Assembly (NCBI GenBank): GCA_902777835.1
Contig: CACYVC010000019.1
Span: forward strand, 1-56,902
Direction: 5' to 3'
DNA from: an uncultured Bacteroidales bacterium
GTDB lineage: Bacteria > Bacteroidota > Bacteroidia > Bacteroidales > Muribaculaceae
Length of the DNA stretch: 56,902 nucleotides
Shown piece after piece: positions 49,998 through 56,902 of this stretch. The stretch's first letter is position 1, and every line of letters begins with the position of its first letter. Both the position numbers and the translations under genes were made by a program. The notes beneath the pieces were generated by a model, which saw only the letters and a list, made by a program, of their open reading frames with translations, was not told the origin of the DNA and ran no database searches.

Positions 49998-50032
49998 GTG
50001 CCACATCTTACATATTTTGGAAGATGCGACAC
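49998..50032 (-). terminator. Possible terminator of ilvE
   Basis: A stem of GTG..CATCTT with AAGATG..CAC and an 11-nt loop, 32 nt past the ilvE stop; on the minus strand it is followed by CTCTTTGTT. Confidence 0.4.
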
Positions 50033-50064
50033 ACCTTAATTTTGTTTGGGTTTAGTTGTTGCGT

Positions 50065-51093
50065 TTAGTCGAGCACTGTGTTCCAGCCATGAGTGTCCTC
50101 AATGTCACCCTTCTGGATGCCTTGGAGGCGCTTGTAAAGCTCGGTAACAACGGGACCAGGATTGCCATCTTTAGAGATGACATAGGTCTTGTCGTTGTCA
50201 TAGTCATAAATTTCACTCAGTGGCGAGCAAACTGCTGCAGTTCCGCACTCGGCTGCCTCGTCAACCTCGGCAAGCTCCTCGATGGGAATAGGACGGCACT
50301 CTACCTCAAGCCCCATGTCCTTAGCAATCTGCTGAAGGCTCATATTGGTGATTGATGGCAGGATAGATCCGCTCTTTGGAGTGATGTATTTGTTACCCTT
50401 GATAGCAAAGAAGTTGGCAGGACCGCACTCGTCCAGATATTTCTTCTCTTTGGGGTCAAGGAAGAGCACTGCTGAGAAACCATTCTCCTGAGCACGAGCT
50501 GTTGCGCCCATACCACAAGCGTAGTTGCCACCAACTTTCCAGCGGCCGGTGCCACAAGGTGCTGCACGGTCATACTCGCGATAGACAACAACCTTGGTTG
50601 GCTTGAAGCCTTCGGGGAAGTAAGGGCCAACTGGGGTAACGAAGATAATGAGTGTATATTCGTCGGCAGGCTTAACACCAACTCTTGCCTCGGTACCAAT
50701 CTCTACAGGACGGATATAGAGAGAACTGCCACTCTCGTAGGGGGGGATGAAACGCTCATTGAGTTTCACTGCCTTTTTTACCATTTCCAAGAAAAGTTCT
50801 TCGGGTACGGGAGCCATTTTAATACCTTTTGCGCTGTTGATAAGGCGCTGGGCATTGGCCTCGGGACGGAAGATGCGAATTTTGCCGTCTTTGCCTCTAA
50901 AGGCCTTGAGACCCTCAAAGATTTCTTGACCATAATGCAGGCAGGTGGCTGCGATGTGAATGTTTACAAATTCAGAATCGCTAACTTCAATTTCGCCCCA
51001 TTTGCCGTCTTTGTAGGTGCAACGCACATTATAGTCGGCCTTCAGATAACCAAAAGGCAGGCTACTCCAATTAATGTTCTCTAAGTTTGTCAT
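50065..51093 (-). CDS. ilvE: Branched-chain amino acid aminotransferase
   Basis: A fold-type IV PLP transaminase of 342 residues catalysing the last step of Leu, Ile and Val synthesis. Lys186 in RWKVGGNYACG is the PLP lysine. The stretch LHYGQEIFEGLKAFR (52-66) and the C-terminal GTAAVCSPLSEI (phosphate cup) are family-typical. It is the eukaryotic-like type II length, usual in this phylum. No other ilv gene is adjacent. Cytosolic. Confidence 0.95.
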   Translation of the reverse strand: MTNLENINWSSLPFGYLKADYNVRCTYKDGKWGEIEVSDSEFVNIHIAATCLHYGQEIFEGLKAFRGKDGKIRIFRPEANAQRLINSAKGIKMAPVPEELFLEMVKKAVKLNERFIPPYESGSSLYIRPVEIGTEARVGVKPADEYTLIIFVTPVGPYFPEGFKPTKVVVYREYDRAAPCGTGRWKVGGNYACGMGATARAQENGFSAVLFLDPKEKKYLDECGPANFFAIKGNKYITPKSGSILPSITNMSLQQIAKDMGLEVECRPIPIEELAEVDEAAECGTAAVCSPLSEIYDYDNDKTYVISKDGNPGPVVTELYKRLQGIQKGDIEDTHGWNTVLD

Positions 51094-51172
51094 AATTTAG
51101 TAATTGTGTATTAAAAAGTTATATCATTTGATAGTACATAAATCTCAAAAAAGCTTGCTCGATACGAGAATC

Positions 51173-51499
51173 CTAAATCGCTACTTTCTGGGTTATGTTT
51201 CCAGCTTTTACCATATAGATTCCACGGTTAAGGCGCAGTTCCGATGTGCCTGGTGGCAGTGTCGCTTGCGACACCAGTTGACCAAGAATGGTGAACACCT
51301 TCACCTGTATCGTGTGCTGAGTTTTAATTGTGATAGCTCCGCTGCGCTGATAGATCTCGATGCCGTCGCTTGAGCGGGAATCGGTGACGCTACGGCCTTG
51401 AGGCTCGCCACTGATCTCGCGCCATTGGACTTTGCCGCTCGCTGCAGCACTTGTCGCCAGAGCGATGACAAGGGTTAATATCGCTATAAATTTCCTCAT
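51173..51499 (-). CDS. Tiny secreted protein consisting mostly of a type IX-like C-terminal domain
   Basis: A protein of 108 residues: a signal peptide (cut near AAASGK), about 20 residues of unrecognised sequence, and then what looks like a complete type IX secretion sorting domain (VKVFTILGQLVSQATLPPG, then GIYMVKAGNITQKVAI). Normally this domain sits at the end of a large passenger. Here there is almost no passenger, and the start is supported by a TATTTTTG -7 box about 20 nt upstream. It may be a remnant of a larger gene or a genuine small secreted protein. Confidence 0.75.
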   Translation of the reverse strand: MRKFIAILTLVIALATSAAASGKVQWREISGEPQGRSVTDSRSSDGIEIYQRSGAITIKTQHTIQVKVFTILGQLVSQATLPPGTSELRLNRGIYMVKAGNITQKVAI

Positions 51500-51699
51500 T
51501 ACGTCAACAAGCTATCTTCGTGCAAAAATACTATATTCTTGGGAAACAAAAAAAACTATTGTGGTATTTTTTCATATTATTGCTTAAAAATTGTCAATAA
51601 TGCTGTTTTAAAGAGCAAAACGCACAAAAACAACCCATATAATACCCTTTATTCTATACAGCAAATTACAAATTGAAAGCAATGTTGACGGCATAAAAT

Positions 51700-52338
51700 T
51701 CAAATATATGGATTGTAAATCTTCTCGTCTCCAACCGTTGTTGTGTCGCCATGTCCTGGTGCTATGACGGTGTCGGTGGGCAGTGTCAATATTTTGGTCT
51801 TAATGACGTCAATCAGTTGAGAGAAGGATCCCCCGGGCAAGTCGGTTCGCCCTATGCTGCTTTGGAAAATTACATCGCCAGTGACCACTACTTCGCTGTC
51901 GGGGAAATAAAACGAGAGGGACCCAGGCGAATGTCCTGGCGTTTCGAGTACCTTGATGTCCTCTCCAGCAAGAGTGATAATGTCGCCCTCAGCTAGAGTG
52001 TTGTCGATAGATAGGGGTGTTGAGTCGATTTTCAATCCAAAACGCTGAGCCTGCAGTGGCATGCTCTGGGCAATGACTGCCTCATCCGCACCTGCCTCGA
52101 TTTCAACACCATAGCGCTGGGCGAGCCATTTGGCGCCACAGGCATGGTCGATGTGGCAATGGGTGAGCAGAATGTGCTTCACTGTAAGCTTATTGCCGTC
52201 GATGAAAGAGGAGATCATCTCCCGCTCGCTGTCGAGCATCATTCCTGGATCGATGACAATGCACTCGCCGCCTGGCGCGCTCCACAAGATGTAGCAGTTC
52301 ATGCCAAAGGGATTCATTGTGAATCGGGATATCTTCAT
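51700..52338 (-). CDS. MBL-fold metallo-hydrolase (glyoxalase II-like)
   Basis: A cytoplasmic hydrolase of 212 residues with the full metal site: His60, His62, Asp64 and His65 in THCHIDHACG, His in TPGHSPGS, Asp in VTGDVIF and His in APGHGD. It is shorter than true glyoxalase II (about 250) and lacks its C-terminal domain, so it belongs to the general group of MBL hydrolases (YcbL-like). Substrate unknown. A 7-nt repeat array begins 4 nt upstream of its start codon. Confidence 0.9.
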   Translation of the reverse strand: MKISRFTMNPFGMNCYILWSAPGGECIVIDPGMMLDSEREMISSFIDGNKLTVKHILLTHCHIDHACGAKWLAQRYGVEIEAGADEAVIAQSMPLQAQRFGLKIDSTPLSIDNTLAEGDIITLAGEDIKVLETPGHSPGSLSFYFPDSEVVVTGDVIFQSSIGRTDLPGGSFSQLIDVIKTKILTLPTDTVIAPGHGDTTTVGDEKIYNPYI

Positions 52339-52341
52339 GTT

Positions 52342-52626
52342 TCGTTTTTCGTTTATCGTTGGTCGTTTATCGTTTATTGGTAGAAAGTGGAAGGAGGAAA
52401 GTGGAACGAAGTTCGTTTTTTGTAATACGTTTATCTGTTATCGTTTTTCGTTTATCGTTGGTCGTTTATCGTTTATTGGTGGAAAGTGGAAGGAGAAAGT
52501 GGAACGAAGTTCGTTTTTTGTTACATGTTTATCTGTTATCGTTTTTCGTATACAACTGTGAACTCTGAACTATAAACTCTGAACTATAAACTGTAATCCT
52601 ATTCCTCGTTCCTCGTTTTTCGTTGA
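52342..52626. repeat. Compound heptamer region with a tandem ~99-nt duplication
   Basis: Nearly the whole gap between the MBL gene and rsmG is repeat. Two tandem copies (52342-52440 and 52441-52538) and a short start of a third differ at a few positions. Each copy contains TCGTTNN heptamers, then GTGGAAG-like units. The region continues with five AACTNNN heptamers (52561-52595) and three TCGTTNN units (52606-52626). No credible gene is present. Confidence 0.9.
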
Positions 52627-52638
52627 CTATAAAGGGGG

Positions 52639-53262
52639 TCAATAGATTGGATAATAAACTATTTTCTTGGTTTTGAAGAAGTCTTCCTTGAAATAGCTGC
52701 TTATATCATCTACAATAGCCTCTTTCTTGTAGGGAGCTAGCTCTTGCTCTAGGTCGCCGCCTTTGAGGCATAGCAGACCGTTGGGTAGGGCATTATGACT
52801 GTCGTGGTTGATAAAGCGGCGTACAAGCTTTAGCATATCGCCCATCGGCATCACGGCGCGGCTCACCACGAAGTGGAACTTGCCTTTCACCTCAAGCACG
52901 TCGCCATGCTGAAAGGTGACATTGGTGAGTCCGGCCTGTTCGGCAATGTCCTGCGCCACACGCAGTTTCTTGCCCACACGGTCAACCAAGTGGAATGTTA
53001 CCTCGGGATAATAAATGGCAAGCGGGAGTCCAGGGAGCCCTCCACCAGTGCCTAGGTCCATAACCTTTGTCATGGGCATAAACTTCAAAAACTTGACCAG
53101 CGCGAGTGAATGCAGAAGGTGGTTAACTTCGAGATTGCCGATGTCTTTGCGGGAAATCACGTTTATCTTCTCGTTCCACTCGGGATAGAGCCGCATGAGC
53201 AGTTCAAATTGCTGCAGCTGGCGTTCGCTTAACTCGGGAAAGTAACTTTTTATAATGTCCAT
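52639..53262 (-). CDS. rsmG: 16S rRNA (guanine(527)-N7)-methyltransferase
   Basis: A cytosolic methyltransferase of 207 residues that modifies G527 of 16S rRNA. The SAM-binding motif is DLGTGGGLPGLPLAI near 71-85, and FHVVSRAV-like residues appear as FHFVVSRAVMP. Length is normal for the family. It starts 9 nt after the DUF3298 gene ends, in the same direction, so they are probably co-transcribed. Confidence 0.95.
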   Translation of the reverse strand: MDIIKSYFPELSERQLQQFELLMRLYPEWNEKINVISRKDIGNLEVNHLLHSLALVKFLKFMPMTKVMDLGTGGGLPGLPLAIYYPEVTFHLVDRVGKKLRVAQDIAEQAGLTNVTFQHGDVLEVKGKFHFVVSRAVMPMGDMLKLVRRFINHDSHNALPNGLLCLKGGDLEQELAPYKKEAIVDDISSYFKEDFFKTKKIVYYPIY

Positions 53263-53271
53263 TGAAAAAAA

Positions 53272-54108
53272 TTAAATGCGGTTTAGCGCAGAGTCTTCAC
53301 ATTTGAAACGCATCAGTTCCTCGAAGGGCAGCAATAACGTGGTCTCGCCCACAGCAGGAACAGCAATGACACCTGGCACGAAACCCCAAGTGATACCCTT
53401 GTCGCTGAAGTAGAAATTGTCGGTAATCACAAGATTTTGGAGATTGAAATACCCCAAATCGTTTAATTCATCATCATCTTTAACGCCTTCTTGCTCCATA
53501 AGCTTGGACTTGAGCATCTGGGTGACCTGCTGCTCACTTCCGTTGAGGAACAAATCGTTGTGAGTCATCTTTTTCATCGACAACAGGTCGAGATTCACGT
53601 AACGATGTGAAACCGAGGCCTGATTATTGTTTTTCTTTACAGACTTCTCACAGCAGAACGAGAGCAGGTCATTATTGTTATAAACATTGGTTATCCTTAC
53701 TGTTATCTCAAAATTGTCGATATCTATATCGTCGTAATCTTCCTCGTTATAGGCGTTGTCGCTTGTAATCTGGATTGGCGAATTTTGGGTGATTATCGAC
53801 TTGGCGTAATGGTCCAGGGCAGCTTTAATGTCGCTCACATCGCTGGAGGCATTGAGCACCGATTTGCAGAACAATTCTTTCAACTTAAGGGTGCTCTCGC
53901 TGTCTTTATACTCATTAGGATAAGTGATTTCGACTCTTGTCTTGATTTTGCACAACTCCCCATTGCTTTTCTTAAAGGCATCTTCTACGACGATTGAGTC
54001 ATTGGCAAGCGCCACCTCATTCTTGCCTTTGCATGAGCTAGCGGCAAGCGTTATGAGCATAAGCAGCAAAATTGTAGCAATTAATGGTTTCTTATGGTTC
54101 ATAGTCAA
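53272..54108 (-). CDS. DUF3298-type lipoprotein
   Basis: A predicted lipoprotein (lipobox ASSC, Cys26) of 278 residues. The end of the protein, GFVPGVIAVPAVGETTLLLPFEEL, is characteristic of the DUF3298/RsiV-like domain; the part before it resembles the DUF4163 partner (CCEKSVKKNNNQASVSHRYVNLDL). Such proteins bind ligands at the cell surface in other phyla; here the function is unknown. Another possible start lies 6 nt downstream (MNHKK). It is the first gene of a likely pair with rsmG. Confidence 0.82.
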   Translation of the reverse strand: MTMNHKKPLIATILLLMLITLAASSCKGKNEVALANDSIVVEDAFKKSNGELCKIKTRVEITYPNEYKDSESTLKLKELFCKSVLNASSDVSDIKAALDHYAKSIITQNSPIQITSDNAYNEEDYDDIDIDNFEITVRITNVYNNNDLLSFCCEKSVKKNNNQASVSHRYVNLDLLSMKKMTHNDLFLNGSEQQVTQMLKSKLMEQEGVKDDDELNDLGYFNLQNLVITDNFYFSDKGITWGFVPGVIAVPAVGETTLLLPFEELMRFKCEDSALNRI

Positions 54109-54322
54109 TGATACTCTCTTTGTTTCGAATAAAATGCTCTAGCTCGCAAAGTTTTGAACAAGCTCAACTAAGACTCACTAAAACACATTTTTTAGACCGC
54201 TAAAGTATAAAAAAAATTGTTAATAACGAAATAATAAGCTCAATAATCTACATTTTTGCCAAAAAATGCACTACATTTGCCAAGAAAACTGTTAATAACT
54301 CATTAAAACACACATAAAAATT

Positions 54323-54874
54323 ATGAAAACTCTGTTGAAATCGATAGCGATAATTGCACTAGTGGCAATGTTTGGAATAAATGCAAACGCCCAATCGGCA
54401 TGTGTTGATAAAGTTGCGGAACTCGACGATGTATATTGCTTCAATATGCCAGAATTTATGATAAAAGGCATTGAAAAACTTGGTGGCAACGATATCCTAA
54501 AAGCCACTCCAATTCCCACTGGCATTCTTAAGAAGGTGAAGAATATTCAGTTTGTTTCCACAAGCAAGAAGAAAGCGGTGAAGAAGGCCCAAAAAATTCT
54601 CAAAGACCTTGATGATACTCGTAAATATCAGGTAATCTTCCGTTCTAGTTCCAATAAAACAGAGAAAGTCGCCATTTATGCTTATCCAGCTCGAAGCGAA
54701 CGCTTTAACGAAGTGGTGCTGCTTATTAACGAGCACGACCGTCAGCTTACTCTCTTCCAGCTCATTGGCGACTTCAGCATGGAAGATGTCAACGACATAG
54801 AGGAAGAACTCAATGATGATAAAACTAAGGACAACGACGAAGATCTTATCATCATAGATGCCAGCAAGCACTAA
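54323..54874 (+). CDS. DUF4252 domain-containing protein
   Basis: A secreted protein of 183 residues with a signal peptide (cut after NANAQ). The mature part (MPEFMIKGIEKLGG, LLINEHDRQLTLFQLIGDFSMEDV) matches the DUF4252 family of Bacteroidota, whose function is unknown. Members are often lipoproteins; this one has no lipobox. The tail is acidic (NDDKTKDNDEDL). A TACATTTG box at 54272-54279 is a likely -7 site, and a terminator follows. Confidence 0.8.
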   Translation: MKTLLKSIAIIALVAMFGINANAQSACVDKVAELDDVYCFNMPEFMIKGIEKLGGNDILKATPIPTGILKKVKNIQFVSTSKKKAVKKAQKILKDLDDTRKYQVIFRSSSNKTEKVAIYAYPARSERFNEVVLLINEHDRQLTLFQLIGDFSMEDVNDIEEELNDDKTKDNDEDLIIIDASKH

Positions 54875-54924
54875 TGCTTGTGACAAGTCCTTTACTGCGA
54901 ACCGACTCTCAATAAACACACAAA

Positions 54925-54955
54925 ATCGCCTGACAGATATCTCTGCCAGGCGATT
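54925..54955. terminator. Terminator between convergent genes
   Basis: AATCGCCTG (54925-54933) pairs with CAGGCGATT (54947-54955), extended inside by CAGA/TCTG. Confidence 0.7.
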
Positions 54956-54987
54956 GATGTTATTGCTTGTGAAAATAATGGTGTATG

Positions 54988-56628
54988 TTAGCGAATCACT
55001 TTGTTGGTAACGACCTTGCCGCTCTTGTAGGTTGTGCAGATGATATTAACGCCTTCCTGCATGCGATTTACGCGTCGGCCATCAATGGTGTAAATCTCGG
55101 TAGAGAGAATCTCCTCGCTACTGTTGATCTCATTGATTGCGTCCATACTGTCGTTGATGGCAACACACATGACAAACATGCCACCATCGTCGGCTTTTCC
55201 ATAATCGGGTTCTTGGGTGTAGAATATATAAGCGTGCTTGGCGTCATAGACAACAGAGAAGCCGCTTGACTTGAAGTTGTCCTCACAAATCTGCTTACTC
55301 CATACTGTTTCGCCCTCATCACTTAGCTTTACTACCATAAAGTTGGCTCCATTCCAGCTGGTGCAGCTGCCATAGAGCACTACCCATCCGCCATCGACTG
55401 GAATCACCTTGACGGGCTTATATCCCCATGAGCTGGTGGTCTCCAACGTGCGTCCATACATGTAGTCATCCTCCCAGCAATAGAAGTTGTTGTCATCAAC
55501 CACGTTAACATTCATGCGATACTCCGATGCCGAGTAAGCATATTCCCAAGCAACGAGGGCACGGTCTTCCTTCACGCCCATGGCAGCTGGGCCAGCGTCG
55601 CCGTCAATGTTTCCAGCCAGAGTGACAGGATCAATGGCAAAGACTCCTTGAGGATACAGGAAGTTCATTACTTGATATCCGTAGAAATCACTCAAAACCC
55701 TATAAGTCAACATTAGTACGCCATAATCATCAACAGCAGTGATGGGTGTGGCAACATATTGCCCGGTGCTTATCGCCCTCTGTTCAATTACGATAGGCTC
55801 ACCCCATGCGTTTGTCAAGTCGGCATCAAGCAACTGAGCTTCTAAACCAAGGGCTTTGCTTTCATACACGAGATATATCTTGCCCTCGGCCGATGGCTGC
55901 ATGACGAGTATCTTAGAATTATTCTCTTTTGGCGCATCATTTGCAACAGTGCCATCATCGTTGAAGTTATAAATCAACCATTTGCTCTCAGTAACAAGGA
56001 CAGAATCAGGCATATTGGGGTTCCAAGGCGAGGGAGTCCAGTTGTCCTCGTTAGCTTTTTCCATAAAATACTCAGTGTGATTTACTGCGGCGTAGATGTT
56101 GTTGTCACTTACGCACATCACGGGTGCAATGTCTTCTACCGACAGTGCATTCTCGTGAAGCTGTCCTGCAGGGAACAGAATGCCATCTGCTGGCCACACT
56201 GGCTCGCCTTGCTGAGTGTAGCGATAGAGGTAGGTCTCTGCGCGCTCCTCAGTGGGGTCATTGCGGATGTCGGTATAAGCCAGAAGAATATCGCCATTAG
56301 GCGCCAAAGTGAGTGCATAGTCGGTAGTCCAAGTACGAGTTCGCTTGTCGCACACCACAATGCCTTCGTCGCCAAACATGGCATTGCCTTGAGCATCAAA
56401 AACCTGCAAATGAAGCTGATAGGAGAAAACGTTGTTGATTCTCTCGCCTCTGAGCCAGCTCAGGATAATCTTACCGTCATCGGTTCTGATGGTCTTCATC
56501 TGTATTTGACCGTTTGTGCCTTCTGCATCGAGGCGCGTCGCTTCGGTATCGCTGGGTTCCCAGTTCGCCATCATAGTGCCTGCGCACAACAGCATCATAG
56601 CTAATGTGAAGAATTTTTTCATACGCAT
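54988..56628 (-). CDS. Secreted protein with type IX-like C-terminal domain
   Basis: A protein of 546 residues with a signal peptide (cut near TMMANW). The body is beta-rich with several repeated patterns of the kind GDILLAYTD, GVLMLTYRV and GWVVLYGS, suggestive of a beta-propeller. The C-terminus (IYTIDGRRVNRMQEGVNIICTTYKSGKVVTNKVIR in outline) resembles a type IX sorting domain. No catalytic motif is evident. It is likely exported to the cell surface. Nearest neighbours give no functional hint. Confidence 0.78.
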   Translation of the reverse strand: MRMKKFFTLAMMLLCAGTMMANWEPSDTEATRLDAEGTNGQIQMKTIRTDDGKIILSWLRGERINNVFSYQLHLQVFDAQGNAMFGDEGIVVCDKRTRTWTTDYALTLAPNGDILLAYTDIRNDPTEERAETYLYRYTQQGEPVWPADGILFPAGQLHENALSVEDIAPVMCVSDNNIYAAVNHTEYFMEKANEDNWTPSPWNPNMPDSVLVTESKWLIYNFNDDGTVANDAPKENNSKILVMQPSAEGKIYLVYESKALGLEAQLLDADLTNAWGEPIVIEQRAISTGQYVATPITAVDDYGVLMLTYRVLSDFYGYQVMNFLYPQGVFAIDPVTLAGNIDGDAGPAAMGVKEDRALVAWEYAYSASEYRMNVNVVDDNNFYCWEDDYMYGRTLETTSSWGYKPVKVIPVDGGWVVLYGSCTSWNGANFMVVKLSDEGETVWSKQICEDNFKSSGFSVVYDAKHAYIFYTQEPDYGKADDGGMFVMCVAINDSMDAINEINSSEEILSTEIYTIDGRRVNRMQEGVNIICTTYKSGKVVTNKVIR

Positions 56629-56806
56629 CAGTTTTTAAATGTTAAACATAATTATTATTAAAGTAATTCTCTTTTCATGAATTAATGGTATTATCGTGCA
56701 AATATAATACTTTTTTTATAATTATGCACGTTGAAGTTTATTTTATTTTGTTTTTTTTTATAATATATGCATATTATGCAAAATGTTTGATATCATTATT
56801 ATGAAA

Positions 56807-56883
56807 GAGGGTGTGTCATAATAGGCTTATGTCAGATCCTCTTTAAAAATAAACCGCCTGAGAATGCGATATGTCTCAGGCGG
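56807..56883. other. Possible mobile element end with terminator hairpin
   Basis: GAGGGTGTGTCATAAT at 56807-56822 looks like a transposon terminal repeat, and 31 nt later a 10-bp stem (CCGCCTGAGA with TCTCAGGCGG, 56854-56883) is followed by T-rich DNA. A leftward-reading gene may end just beyond the window. Low confidence because the rest lies outside. Bases 56629-56806 are A/T-rich and empty. Confidence 0.3.
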
Positions 56884-56902
56884 CTTGTTTTTGTGTTTTT
56901 TC

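Noticed and set aside
52301-52568. Overlapping + strand ORFs of 86 and 69 residues
   Set aside because: They are translations of the heptamer and 99-nt tandem repeats and begin inside the MBL gene.

Overview
The window reads as an ordinary chromosomal stretch of a Bacteroidales bacterium, most likely of the Muribaculaceae/Prevotellaceae type. Evidence seen in the sequence: Bacteroidota promoters (a -33 TTG about 19 nt from a -7 TAnnTTTG box), no Shine-Dalgarno pattern, many Sec/lipobox proteins, BspA-type leucine-rich repeat proteins, type IX secretion-like C-terminal domains, a TamA-like lipoprotein paired with TamB, a Bacteroidota-type LptD, and families largely confined to the phylum (DUF5606, DUF4252, DUF2582). 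The family-level placement is inference. No rRNA, tRNA, CRISPR array, prophage or intact insertion sequence was found.

Layout. 0.2-6.2 kb: PD-(D/E)XK nuclease, NCS2 uracil permease, aroE, comEC, an NlpC/P60 lipoprotein. 6.2-10.1 kb: DUF5606 gene and alaS facing a MerR regulator. 10.1-12 kb: a BspA-like gene broken by a frameshift. 12.3-17.2 kb: S9 peptidase, a TonB-dependent receptor and a His/Cys-rich small protein. 17.3-23.5 kb: trpB2, tdk, a small membrane protein, ansA, two tandem esterases, tadA. 23.5-28.8 kb: a second LRR protein, a SPOUT RNA methyltransferase, a lipoprotein, a D,D-carboxypeptidase, a Lys-rich membrane protein, a VanZ protein. 28.7-37.8 kb: tamA-tamB and an RsmF-like rRNA methyltransferase. 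38.2-44.8 kb: 5'-nucleotidase, GH3/beta-lactamase fusion, TlpA-like lipoprotein, another lipoprotein. 44.8-56.6 kb: small winged-helix protein, rsgA, lptD, HD protein, ilvE, a tiny CTD-only secreted protein, MBL hydrolase, rsmG, DUF3298 and DUF4252 proteins, and a secreted CTD protein.

Functional themes are envelope biogenesis (TamA/B, LptD, D,D-carboxypeptidase, NlpC/P60, NagZ-like), translation and RNA modification (alaS, tadA, SPOUT methyltransferase, RsmF-like, rsgA, rsmG), and secreted or surface proteins.

The most unusual content is between the genes. (1) A repeated element of about 80-95 nt carries an outward Bacteroidota promoter with a conserved spacer and sits directly upstream of alaS, an LRR gene, the SPOUT methyltransferase and the RsmF-like gene (five copies). 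(2) Degenerate arrays of 7-nt units, of several different sequence families but all with period 7, lie at gene borders and in one case inside a gene. (3) A 13-nt mini-hairpin with core GCGAAGC abuts three stop codons and adjoins a heptamer array at one of them; a different GC-rich hairpin of the same shape adjoins the array inside the RsmF-like gene. (4) A related 36-38-nt repeat occurs in two distant places. I know of no described function for these; they are the best candidates for an undescribed system here.
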